Positions 1 to 9,400 of a stretch of 64,000 bases of DNA are shown piece by piece. The first letter of the stretch is position 1. Every line of letters starts with the position of its first letter. The DNA lies in contig QXEO01000553.1 of the NCBI GenBank assembly GCA_007115705.1, positions 17,823,366-17,887,365 of the forward strand, written 5' to 3'. The stretch is from Dactylis glomerata (lineage: Eukaryota; Streptophyta; Magnoliopsida; Poales; Poaceae). Under the pieces are notes generated by a model, which did not search any database, had not been told where the DNA came from, and was given only the letters and a program-made list of their open reading frames with translations. Made by a program: the position numbers and the translations under genes.

Positions 1-442
1 ATAGTTGTCCCTCTCCTTGGGTGTGCTTGTGGCAACCCCTTCCCCAAGATTGTGAGGGAAGAAGGATCGTGGCCTCTATAAAAGGAGAGGCAGCTGTCCC
101 GGGAAGGGGATCAGAAGTTCTTCCTCTGTGCTAAGTTAGACATCTCGATCTCGCTACTACTTCTTCAAGCTAGCGCTGTGTAACCTGACCTTGTTGTACC
201 TCGCGAGCGTTCATGGTGCAATAACAAGAAGGCAGGAGTAGGGGCTCTACCTCCTCACAATGGCCCTGAACCTAGGTAAGATCGCCGTGTCTATCTCTGT
301 CGTGACGGTGTGCTTCTCTTGTCTCGAGCCCTTCGTCTCCGTGCTTCATCGAGCTCTCAGAATCACGTGTTCAGCCCCAGTGTCTGGCACCTCTAGGGTC
401 CTTTGCGTGGTACCCATGTTCTTGCGACACGAAACCCCGACA
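1..442 (+). mobile_element. Right end of a Tat/Retand-type Ty3 LTR (element continues left of window)
   Basis: The segment has a TATA box at 77-83, a pyrimidine-rich transcribed part, and ends in CCCCGACA at 442. Grass Retand/RIRE2-like LTRs typically end this way and are followed by a TGGCGCGCCA primer site. No such site follows here: 443 onward is protease-coding sequence of another element (G). This is therefore either a 3' LTR or a solo LTR inserted into G. The other end and its TSD partner (443-447, ATCGT) lie outside the window. Family assignment rests on recalled LTR-end style, so it is moderate. Confidence 0.6.
77..83 (+). promoter_or_regulatory. TATA box of the left-edge LTR
   Basis: TATAAAA lies in a CTCTATAAAAGGAG context, about 360 bp before the LTR end. 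This fits a U3/R boundary for a plus-strand LTR. Confidence 0.55.
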
Positions 443-698
443 ATCGTAGCAAGCAAAGCTATAGGTGTTTGAACGGCTGTCATGGAGTGCACCTTTGTTG
501 AAATGCCAACGGCGGCCAAGAATCATATGGAAAACCGTCATGGGTATGACATCACACATGGGCCAATATTGAAGGACACCAAAGTGGTGTGTTGAATCTT
601 GACGTTGCCTTTATCACTTAGCCATTGAACATGGTAAGGATTTCCATGTTTGTTCAAAGTGAGCTTGAGTTTCTCACACAACTTGGTGCTTGCGAGGT
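443..698 (-). pseudogene. Element G: second half of a Ty3 aspartic protease region (broken)
   Basis: Read on the minus strand, the segment encodes the part after the catalytic site: a PYHVQWLSDKG-like stretch, CDVIPM, then ILGRRWHF (family form ILGRPWQFDR) and RSNTYSF. The catalytic half, with IIDGGSFHNL, sits at about 4715-4675. The two halves meet at the His-Asn-Leu-Ala junction once insertion F (699-4674) is removed. Element A carries a homologous region at about 54300-54600. There are internal stops, and the Retand LTR truncates it on the left. This is a degraded fragment, not a working gene. Confidence 0.65.
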
Positions 699-1169
699 TG
701 ATAAGGGTTGCCCGATCTTCTCAGTGAGCCGACGTAGATGGACGATAACTTGATGGATAATTTGTGAGACACGCAGGAACTCTCCAGCTGTTCCCCCGTT
801 GCCAATGCAACAAATCTTCAACCCAATGGATATTTGAGACACCACACACTTTCACACGTAGCCGCTGACAACAAAGCGGTTTTGCAATCTCCTAATTCCC
901 AATGGAATAGCGGATCACACTTGAATCTCAGTAGCAAAACTCCAGATCGAAACAAACTTGGAATGGGGTAGATATTCCGAGTGAAACACAGAGGAATATA
1001 TGATTTCAGAGGAAAGCTTACAAGCAATTTCATTCTGATGTTTGGGGATAATCTAAACATGGTCTAAACGACAAGAGGGGGCACCCCTGGCATACTTATC
1101 ATAGTCGGCTACTCATTTGATGCAACTAAAATTTAGTGGAGATTGGATAGTGCCGCAATGTTCACAGAA

Positions 1170-2209
1170 TATGAGACTTGGGAATCTTATATGGTCCATG
1201 GTTTTGCAAAATTTTGTACGCTTGATAGCAAGTTTGGTGGTCATATGGAATATATTTGCCTACCTGGCGAGTGGATACAAATGTTTCTACTTGGTGGCAC
1301 AACGATAGGTCTGCGGAAGGCATCACAAGTAAGACATTTAGTTGGGCGGATTTCAAGCAATTTATGCGTACTCGATTTTTTGAGAAGTCCATGGAGTTGG
1401 ACAAGGTGGTTGTTCTAGAGGTACAAGCCAATGTTATGGTTGATGGAGATGACACACCTTAGAGAGGTATGAGTATACAACTTCACAAATTAACCAATGA
1501 TGATGAGGCAGTAAGAAGGAATCAACAATGCAGGCTGTTTAGACACAGTGCACCATCAAAGAGAAGGCATGCACACTGATTATTGACAGCGGTAGCTACT
1601 GTAATGGCATCGGTAACCCTGTGGTGGCATTGTTGTGTTTGTTGAAATTGCGTATTCCTGAACCTAAGCATGTTTAGTGCTTGAATAGATGCGATATGCT
1701 GAAGGTTACTTATAAGGTACGTGTGCCATTTACAGTTGGAGAGTATGTTGATGAGGTGGAGTGCGATGTGTTGCCATTGGAGGTGTGTAGACTGTTACTT
1801 GGGCATCCATGGCAGTACGATCACAATTCTATACATGGTGGGAGAGCAAATACATAATATTTTGTGCATGATGGTAAACAACAGACTTTGAAGCCTATGA
1901 AAGATGATCAAATCAAGTTTGATGTGGTGCTGGTGGTACGCAAGGAGAAATTGCACAAGGCTAAGCCACAACTGAGGATAGCTAAGTTGCGGCATGAGGA
2001 GCATGATGCAAGGAGCGTCAGTATTGAACCTCGTTCAGCCATGCCTGTAGATAACAAGCCATTTGTTCTTGTTGGTGACAAGCCAGCTGAAGTCAAGCCT
2101 CTTATTGATGAAATGAAAGATATTGCAGCAAGTTCTATAGTTTGTGTTGACAAAGGTGTTCAGACCGATGCTACTTGTGTTGATCGTCTGTCGGTGCAAA
2201 TGGTATAGC
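1170..2209 (+). pseudogene. E' gag-protease remnant
   Basis: Around 1280-1400 one frame reads a gag-like WWHND... SWADFKQFMRTRF stretch. Further on come CTIKEKACT, then IIDSGSYCNGI (aspartic protease, Asp-Ser-Gly at about 1587-1595), then VECDVLPLEVC and LLLGHPWQYD. E has the same order with LMVDGGSYCNGI and LLLGRPWQYD. Several stops (for example near 1675 and 1855) and frame changes disrupt it. The last open stretch is 1864-2208, a charged tail. Not functional. Confidence 0.6.
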
Positions 2210-2254
2210 AGGTAGAAGACCACAACTTTGTTAGAACACCTGTGAGGCGTTTTC

Positions 2255-2608
2255 TTGGAGGAGCATTGTGTATGCATAAAAGGCAAAGATGGACGTGCTC
2301 GTCAGTTGTGTGGCCCGGGCATTGCACCTATTTTGCATGGATGTACAAATAAGTTTCATGTTCATCAACAAAGGGCTCCATCAATAGTGGAGAAGAAGAA
2401 CAAGGTGGTGGCGCTTAAGTCCAAGCTCATGTGGCATCGAAAAGTGGTGCCAAATGTTATGGCGAATCAAGCAAGCCAAGAGGATAGATGTGGTGAAGTA
2501 GGCAGGCAAGACTTGAAGAAGGTGCATAAGCATGATGCTATTGATGTCATGCCACCTTTTCAAGAAGACCCTACAATGTTGAAGACAATGCTTTTTGAAG
2601 GGGGATGA
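2255..2608 (+). pseudogene. Small ORF of E' between protease and 3' LTR (117 aa open)
   Basis: The product is basic with CVCIKGKDGRARQLCGPGI near the start and ends TMLFEGG right at the purine tract. Element E has a matching product at 38582-38109 (QLCGPGI, then TTLFEGGED). The shared ends indicate a real conserved family ORF, though its function is unknown to me. It might be the continuation of the gag-protease product rather than a separate protein. The reading frame here happens to be open over its whole length. Confidence 0.5.
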
Positions 2609-3175
2609 TGGTGAGGATAATGAGGGCCCCATGAAGGAGAAGGTGAAGCCCAATTTCAGGACTCCAACAGGATGACGGGGGCATCTCATTAAACATTGGC
2701 ATGCCATGACGACCTACGATATGTACTAATTTAGTCTAAGGTTGTGTCAATAGATAAAATTGTTTGAAGGCCTACATGCCTAGTTGGGCTGAACCCATTA
2801 TGGTTCGGTTTGTATCTTGTTTGAGTCGGACCATGTTATTCGCATAACTGCCCTCCTATAAGAGATGGGGTGCAACCATATTAGGAGTTCAGAAAATTAT
2901 ACAAACTATTGAGTTGTGTTGCTACGTGGAGCATCCCTCCGGGGATGGCGCTGCCGTTATATATCTTATGAAGTGAATCGTTGTTAAGGTTATTGTGTTC
3001 ATCAAGGATTATCAGGCTCAGGTTTGAGGCATGTTGATTCTCTTCACGTTGCTTGCTCGATTCGTTCCTCTTCTTTAGGTTGCATTCATCGTGTGATTGG
3101 AAGATTATCTATCCGGGTTGACTCGCTGTGAAAGATCAGGACAAAATTTAATGATCATCGGCGTGATTCTTATCA
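2606..3175 (+). repeat. 3' LTR of E'
   Basis: The LTR follows a purine tract (GAAGGGGGA, about 2597-2605). It contains the CATGAAGGAGA(G) and GAAGCCCAATTTCAGGACTCC segments seen in the E LTR on the opposite strand, and ends GGCGTGATTCTTATCA. The E LTR, in matching sense, ends GGCGTGATCCTTATCA. It is about 570 bp against 561 bp in E. Confidence 0.6.
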
Positions 3176-3573
3176 GACCTGGCCCAAAAACAACCTGATT
3201 TGGGCCTAAACTGACTCGGTTCGACTCAAACATATACATACCGACCCATACATGGGTTCGGCCTAATTTGGCATGCAAGCCATGAGTGTGGCACGCCTTA
3301 GACTTGTAGACATCATATCGAAGGTTGTCCTAGTGCGCCTTCATGTGCTCTTGCTCATGTAGACTTGTTATTCTGGTGATCTCCTGGTGCGCCTGCCTCC
3401 CTCTCCTCCTTCGCGCACTTGATCAAGACTTGCTCATCTCGCTACAACTCGTCTCCTCATCGTGTAATGCTCGTGTTATCAACAAACCTAATCCTACGTA
3501 AATGCATAGAATTAGGCATATAAAGCTCTCATTAAATACAACATCAGGTTCAAATAAGGGTGAGTTCACATGT

Positions 3574-4408
3574 TGATAAGGGGTGGCCTGATCTTCTTAG
3601 TGAACAGGTGACGATGGTGGTGGCGACTTGTTGAATATGAAGATGGTGACGTGGAGATAACTCATATGTAGCGGACAAACTCGTGGCCGCTCCCCTATCA
3701 CCAGATGCAACAGATCTTCAGCCCTATGGATATTCGCAACAGCACGCGCTTGCACAATAGTCATTCGACAATGGTGGTTTGAGAGCTACCAATTCCCAAC
3801 GGAACGATAGATCTCACAGCAATTTCAATAGTAGACCTTCAGAGCGCAACACATATGAAGGGGGTTGATAATCCTTAGCGAAACACAAGAGGAACATCTG
3901 AGTTCAGATGAATGCTTGCAGCAATTTGGCTGAGCTAGGCTTTTAGGTTTTAACGTAGTCTATCCTCTCAACTAGGGGCAGCCTCTACTTAAGAGAGAGG
4001 TCAAGGAGGGGGTGGCCAGACCTAGGGCGGCCAGGGCTGGGCGCCGGTGGACCTGGACCCTCTCCAACTTAACACCAGTTTGACTCAAACAACTCAATAC
4101 AAACTGACCCATAGTGGGTTCAGCCTTAAATGGCTTGCAGGCCCATTGGTGCGCCTGCCTTGATGGTTCTTGTCGCAGTAGTGAGAGTGCCGGTGCGCCT
4201 CCTCATTCATGCTTGGTCGCCTACCTCCCTCTCCTCCCTCGTGGCCTCTTGCATGAACTCCTGTTCGGTCACCAAATGCTGCCCGCTCCTCACCTTCTCG
4301 CACTACGCCTTCTTCTTCAAACTAAGTATACATATACACCAAGACTTAGGCAGTACAAAGTTCTCATTAATAAATACATCTGGTTCAACTAGGAATAAAT
4401 TCACCTGT
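3574..4408 (-). repeat. LTR copy 2 of insertion F
   Basis: This copy starts TGATAAGGGG directly after the end of copy 1 (TTCACATGT) and ends TTCACCTGT. Adjacent coding remnants read on the minus strand and enter the LTR from its high-coordinate side, so the LTR sense is probably minus. There is no internal domain between the two copies. The sequence is old, with many substitutions and small indels relative to copy 1. Confidence 0.45.
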
Positions 4409-4414
4409 TGTTCT

Positions 4415-4674
4415 AGTAGCTTAGCACGAGCTCTCGTGATAGGTCCAATCCTGATGTCATCAGTGGGAACCTTCTTTGCAGCAATGGTTTGATCATCATT
4501 AAGAGGCAAAGATGGAACAAGTGTAGGGATTTCCTCATCACATGTTCTTCCAATAGCTTTGCACATGCTCTTGTAATTGGTCCATGCCTAATCTCATTGG
4601 ACCTCATCGTAGCAGCAACTTCATTAGCAATAGGAGCAGGAAATAACGATGGTGTAATTAGGATGTCCACATTA
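4415..4674 (-). pseudogene. Duplicated pol-tail fragment with GPITRARAKLLE motif
   Basis: Minus-strand reading gives GPITRARAKLLEQQVN near 4450-4400 and a second copy, GPITRACAKLLEEHV, about 140 bp upstream near 4590-4545. Such GP(I/V)TRARA(K/R) stretches are characteristic of the region after integrase in several grass Ty3 polyproteins. A similar one occurs at about 27750. This looks like a tandem duplication of about 140 bp in a fragment just internal to an LTR. No complete reading frame survives. Confidence 0.5.
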
Positions 4675-6077
4675 GAGGTTATGGAAGCTTCCACCATCTA
4701 TTATTACTTTAATTGACTTCCCATTGATTCAAGCATGGGTTTGGAAGATGATGCATCTTTGTTCTTCATGGCATTAAGCTTGTGTTGTCAAGACCTTGGT
4801 AACAACAAGTGTCGTACTTGCATCATGATTGCATAGGACTTTGTCCTCATCTCCTTGGTAATTGTGGTGTTGTGCCATGGTGACTTGCATAAGTTCTTCA
4901 TACTCGCCTTCACTCATCGAGTCACTTTCTCCATTCTCGTTGGTGTACATCACCCTTTTATTGGTGCCCTTGAAGGATTTGTGTCCTTTCCCTCCACATT
5001 TGTAGCATGTGATGTTGCTACTTCAGGTGGTCACTTTTGATGTATTGGCGGTGTTGAATTGTTGGCCTTGAGTAGACATTGCCTTCAAGGGAGTCTTGGA
5101 CGTTGAAGTTTGAGGTGGCTTGGCACTTGTTGATGTTGGTGTTTTTGACTCTTGGGGAGCAAAGTAGTACTTGTTCTTGGAGTACTTGATGTCTTATTGC
5201 ACTTGGCGTTCGACCTTTTTCCTTGATGAACTAGCCCCATTATGTTTTTGTAGGGTTGGAACTCCACAATCCTTTTGATAGGATAGTTCAGTCCATACAA
5301 GAAGCATGCCATAGTGTGCTCTTTGGCTTCTACCAAGTCAGCAAGTATCATGGAGGTTTCCATGTCCTTGTAGTACTCCTCGATAAATTTTGTGCATTGC
5401 TTCAACTTTTATAGCTTGGTGAAAAGGTCACTCTTGTAATGAGGAGGTATAAAGTGTTGATGCATGATATCCTTCATTTCATACCAAGTTGCAATGGGTT
5501 CATCACCGTTATCTTCTCAGGTTACTTCTACTTGTTCCCACCATATGCTTGCATAGTCTTGGAATTCAGTGGAGGCCATGGAAATTTTCTCCTTCTCATT
5601 GTAGGTGTGGACACGGAAGATGCTGTCAACTTGTAGTTGCCAAGAGAGATAGGCTTCGGAGTCTTGTGTACCCAAGAACTTTGGAATTGTGAATTTAGCT
5701 TCCCATTGACATATTCATCCTAATTGTTTTGGTGCCGACATTGTCGCACACTTGCTTCACTTGGGGCTCATCGACACGATGTTGAGTCATGGCGATCTTG
5801 AAGGCAAGGTTGATGTTGATTGTTCTCATCATGTTTGCCTTGTCGGTGAGGAGGATGTCGATTTTGTCGTTGGTGACACTGGTCATGAAAGTTGGGATGC
5901 CCATTGTCACTTGAGTGGTCTTCCTGTTCATCATTTGGTTGACGCCAGCCTTATGGTTGGTGACGATGATTATCATTGGCATGGAGACGTGGTTGTTGAT
6001 TGCGATCTTGTTGGTGTGGAACCACACGGTTTTCTTGATGTAGAGGAGGACATGATCACCTTTTTCTTCATGTTGTT
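4675..6077 (-). pseudogene. Element G: gag and start of protease (broken)
   Basis: On the minus strand the order is gag core (FTIPKFLGTQ, then a YLSWQ-like stretch and a SIWWEQ-like stretch, about 5690-5560), HFIPPHYK near 5450, EEYYKDMET near 5375, a zinc-knuckle relic (CYKCGGKGH, final Cys lost, about 5010-4975), and IIDGGSFHNL at about 4715-4675. Element A has the same order at 53270-54330. Stops and frame changes are frequent. The LINE cuts the upstream end at 6077/26414, and insertion F cuts the downstream end. Confidence 0.65.
6064..6077. repeat. LINE target-site duplication, left copy (partner 26414-26427)
   Basis: TTCTTCATGTTGTT occurs here and again at 26414-26427. A 14-bp duplication with a T run at the left junction (an A tail on the minus strand) is the signature of target-primed reverse transcription, and it fixes both LINE ends. 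Confidence 0.85.
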
Positions 6078-6199
6078 TTTTAAAACTATCTACTGTGAGG
6101 CAAAAGCCCCATAGCCGCCAACTTTATTAAGAAAGAAATATGTACTGGATATTTACATCTAGAAGTAAAGAGAAAAGAAAAAAACCTTTACAAAGTATG

Positions 6200-8407
6200 A
6201 AACAACTAGATCAAGGCAAATGCAAAATCCAATCTAGCAACTTGTCCTTACGAGCATCTTTCCTATGAGCATGCAAGGAGATGTCATGCACAAACTGTCC
6301 CTTCCATGTTGAAAATCTAGGTCGAACTTGATCAAAAATCATGGCACTTCTGACCTTCCAGATGCTATGACATGAGAGGAGAAAAACCTTGACAAAGAAT
6401 GGTTGGTTAAATTCTCTCCTAGCTTTAGTGACCATATCATCTCCCTCATTCCAAAATATCTGTAGGTAATTCCACACCCTAGAGCTGAATTGGCAGATAA
6501 AGAAAAGATGATCTCTAGTCTCACGATGCTGACCAGGGCAGAGAACACAATCATATGTTTTAGTAACATGCCAATGTCGGTGTTGCAGCATATCCCTCGT
6601 ATTCAAACGATCACCAAGAAGAAGCCATGCATACATCTTGACACGCATAATGCGCTTACTTTTCCAAATCCATTGAACAGGGGGCAAACTGTCTCATTCT
6701 CATAAAGATTTGTAGTATTTTGCTGTAGTGAAAGTTCCCCAAATGCATTGCCAAATATCTGGTTTAGTAGCCGATAATTGAACATTGTCAATCCAAGAAT
6801 TAATCAACTGCCATTCCTCATGAGCTCTTTCAGACAAGGGAATGTGCAACTCCACAGCTCTGTCCTGCAAAAGGACCACTTCTCTAACCAAGATTTTAGC
6901 ATCCTTGACATAAGAAAATATTCTGGAGAATCTGGTGTTCAGAGGTACTCTAGAATCACCTATCTCCCATTCATCTAGCCAGAATAAAATTGAGTTCCCT
7001 TGATGAGCATCAGGTTTGGATACTTGTCTGTACTTGTCCATTAACTTGGAAATATCCCTCCACCAGTATGAGCCATATGATTTTGCCGTGTGGGGAACCT
7101 CCTCTTGCTAGTAAGTATCCCAGATCAGCTTGACCTAAGGTATCTCCATCTGTTTATTATAAAACTTGTGCTGAAATTTCATAAGCAAAGCTTCATTTTT
7201 GTTTTTGAAGTCCACAACTCCCAGCCCATCCTTCATTTTAGGCTTGCAGATCATATCCCAAGCTGCAAGAGACTGTAGTATCTATATTATCTCTCCAAAG
7301 ACATTGTCTGATGATTCTGTTGAATTGCTTCAAAATTCTAGGAGGAATATGAATTGTGCACAGAAGATGCAAAGGCATTGAGGATATAGCAGATAAGATT
7401 AGCTGTAACCCAGCACCTTGAGAAAGGAAACTAGAAGTAGAAGTGAGTCTTCTCTCTAACCTGTGAACCACAGGTGTAAAATCTTGTATAGATGGCCTGG
7501 AGGTACCCACAGAAAGGGCTAAATAGGTGAAAGTCAACATCCCAATCTGGCAGCCAAACCCAGCAGCCAACTGCCTCAGAGTATTATCATCAACATTAAT
7601 AGGCATCATAGAAGATTTGTGATAATAATGCTGAGGCCAGTAGATTGTGAGAAAACTTCCAAAACTTGTTTCAGGGCTAATATCTGATCCATATTAGCTA
7701 GTAAAATGACCAAAGTATCATCTGCATACTATATTATAGGAAAATCAGGATCTCCTGTTTGGATTGGCAACTGAAGCCCTCCTTCCCTTAGCAAATGGTT
7801 AATTGCAGACTGCAACAGGTCCCCTCCCAGTGCATAGAGCAAAGGGGAGAGGGGGTCACCCTACCTGACACCTCTTCTGCAGTGAAATTGCTTGCCAGGT
7901 ACACCATTGAGGAGAACAGAAGAAACTCAAGAGGAGAGAAAATCTTTAACCCATCTGATCCACTTCTCATTAAACCCCTTCCATCTCATAATCTGAATGA
8001 GAGCCTCATGTTCAATGGAGTCAAATGCTTTCTCAAAGTCCAGTTTGAGATTGATAATGGGTTTCTTGGAGGCATGACATTGGAACAAATACTCCAAAGA
8101 CCAGGCAAGACAATCATGGATTGTTCTTGATTTGATAAAACCATATTGGTTTTTATGCACACATGCCAAAATCTTGTCTTGTAACCTATTGGCAGCCATC
8201 TTTGTAATGAATTTGAGGCAGACATTAGTCAATGAGATGGGCCTATAATCATTGACAACAGTAGGAGAATTTACTTTAGGCACTAAGGTGATGAAGGAAG
8301 AATTAATGTTAGCCAAAGAAATATCTCCCTTATAAAAATCCCTGGCCAGAGTATAGAAATTTTCAGATATAATGTGCCAACATTTCTTCAAGAAAAGCCC
8401 ATTAAAG
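6200..8407 (-). pseudogene. LINE reverse transcriptase core and zf-RVT tail (broken ORF2)
   Basis: From high to low coordinate the fragment has FNGLFLKKCW at the X junction, LVPKVNSP, YRPISLTNVCLKFITK (about 8260-8205), FEKAFDSIEH (about 8040), and the catalytic YADD at 7728-7717. A C-terminal zinc-binding zf-RVT domain follows near 6680-6400 (KMYAWLLLGDRLNTRDML, then CVLCPGQHRETRDHLFF). A stop codon directly precedes YADD, and other stops and frameshifts are present, so the ORF is dead. Intact family ORF2 proteins also carry an N-terminal endonuclease, which is missing here. Confidence 0.85.
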
Positions 8408-8923
8408 TGTAACGTCCTACCTTTTACCAAGGTAGAACTCCTGTGTTAATGTGCTACTCCCTGGATCATTAGATAGCACCACAGTACAAAATATAGTAAT
8501 CATTGCAGATAGTGTCATTTATTACATCGCAAATCCAGATACAATAGTCTTTAAACCTTACAAAAATAGCTTAGCCACTTGGACTTGCTTGAATACCAGA
8601 GTTCAACACAAACTAACACAACGGAAAGTAAATTGCAATGGGCCTCCATCTTCAGCAATGTGCCACAGGCAGTCATGTTGGTATGCAGGCTCGAGACTCC
8701 TCCATCTACTCCTCATCAGAACAACCTACACGTTTGAATATGTAGCCCCAAAGGGGTCAGTACAACAATGTACTGGCAAATGACACATATTTGGTGGCAT
8801 TTTGTGGAAAGACTATACTACATGATATTTGGCCAGTGGATCTCAAAGGCTAATTTGCATAAAGCAGTTTTATCCTATATTTTCCAAAACCAAAACATTT
8901 TAAAGCATTCTGATTTTTCTTTA

Positions 8924-9214
8924 ATATCAAGATAACTCCTAGGTCACCACCACATACATGGTTTTCACTGCCAGTATGTAGCCCCGGGTAGTCACTCTAC
9001 AAAACTTGGTTAATCTCTCAATATCAAGATAACTCCTAGGTCACCACCACATACATGGTTTTCACTGCCAGTATGTAGCCCCGGGTAGTCACTCTACAAA
9101 ATTTGGTTAATCTCTCAATATCAAGATAACTCCTAGGTCACCACCACATACATGGTTTTCACTGCCAGTATGTAGCCCCGGGTAGTCACTCTACAAATCC
9201 AGGTTAATCCCTCA
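8924..9214. repeat. Tandem repeat, about 97-bp period, 3 copies plus a partial copy, inside LTR X
   Basis: Units begin ATATCAAGATAACTCC at 8924, 9021 and 9118, giving a period of 97 bp. Copies are nearly identical. A fourth unit at about 9210-9260 lacks the first part. Each unit contains a GTAGCCCCGGGTAGTC segment. Recent expansion by unequal exchange or slippage is likely. Confidence 0.85.
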
Positions 9215-9351
9215 GGTTACCACCACATACATGGTTTTCACTGCCAGGCATGTAGCCCTAAGGCTTCTCCACTTTCTACACAAATTTTAATTATTTCAAA
9301 AAGGTGATGAGATTCTTCTGTACATTCCATGTCTAGAGACTCAAGTTGTCC

Positions 9352-9400
9352 ATAACCGGGGACACAGCTAATCGATTAGTTTTGACACCCTGCAGGGGTT
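9352..9400 (-). promoter_or_regulatory. Conserved double-palindrome block, LTR X copy
   Basis: The block contains CTAATCGATTAG at 9368-9379 and CCCTGCAGGG at 9388-9397. Read on the minus strand it aligns with the T and C LTR blocks, in the order CCCTGCAGGG, spacer, palindrome, GC(T/C)G, TCC(G/C)CGGTTATGGAC. It lies about 1 kb before the LTR 3' end, as in the other two families. Function unknown. Confidence 0.65.

Larger units (their letters stand above)
1105..3175 (+). mobile_element. E': degraded gag-protease-only Ty3 element, cousin of E
   Basis: Plus-strand coding between about 1200 and 2610 is homologous, with many stops, to the minus-strand element E at 37603-41325. It carries the same protease stretch, the same small ORF ending in a Leu-Phe-Glu-Gly-Gly motif, and a purine tract followed by a related LTR that ends TTATCA at 3175. 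The 5' LTR is missing or reduced to a few bases near 1095-1101. It interrupts LTR copy 1 of insertion F. No reverse transcriptase or integrase is present, as in E. Confidence 0.6.
699..4674. mobile_element. Insertion F inside the protease of G: tandem LTR copies plus a pol-tail fragment
   Basis: GAGGT at 694-698 and again at 4675-4679 flanks this block, and protease coding of G resumes on both sides, so the block is an insertion. It begins TGATAAGGG. Two related copies of an LTR-like repeat of about 0.8 kb abut head to tail: copy 1 is 699 to about 1104 plus 3176-3573 (interrupted by E'), and copy 2 is 3574 to about 4408. Similarity is clear in the TGATAAGG(G)G start, the CAACAGATCTTCA segment and the GGGTTCGGCCT / GGGTTCAGCCT segment. 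Beyond copy 2, 4409-4674 is a duplicated pol-tail coding scrap. The right end is not a typical TG/CA LTR terminus, so this is probably a rearranged element. Confidence 0.5.

Noticed and set aside
5752..6114. 120-codon plus-strand frame rich in Asp and His
   Set aside because: It is the reverse complement of the degraded gag of G and crosses the LINE insertion point.
8924..9260. Possible CRISPR-like array
   Set aside because: Units are contiguous 97-bp tandem repeats without unique spacers, inside a plant LTR.
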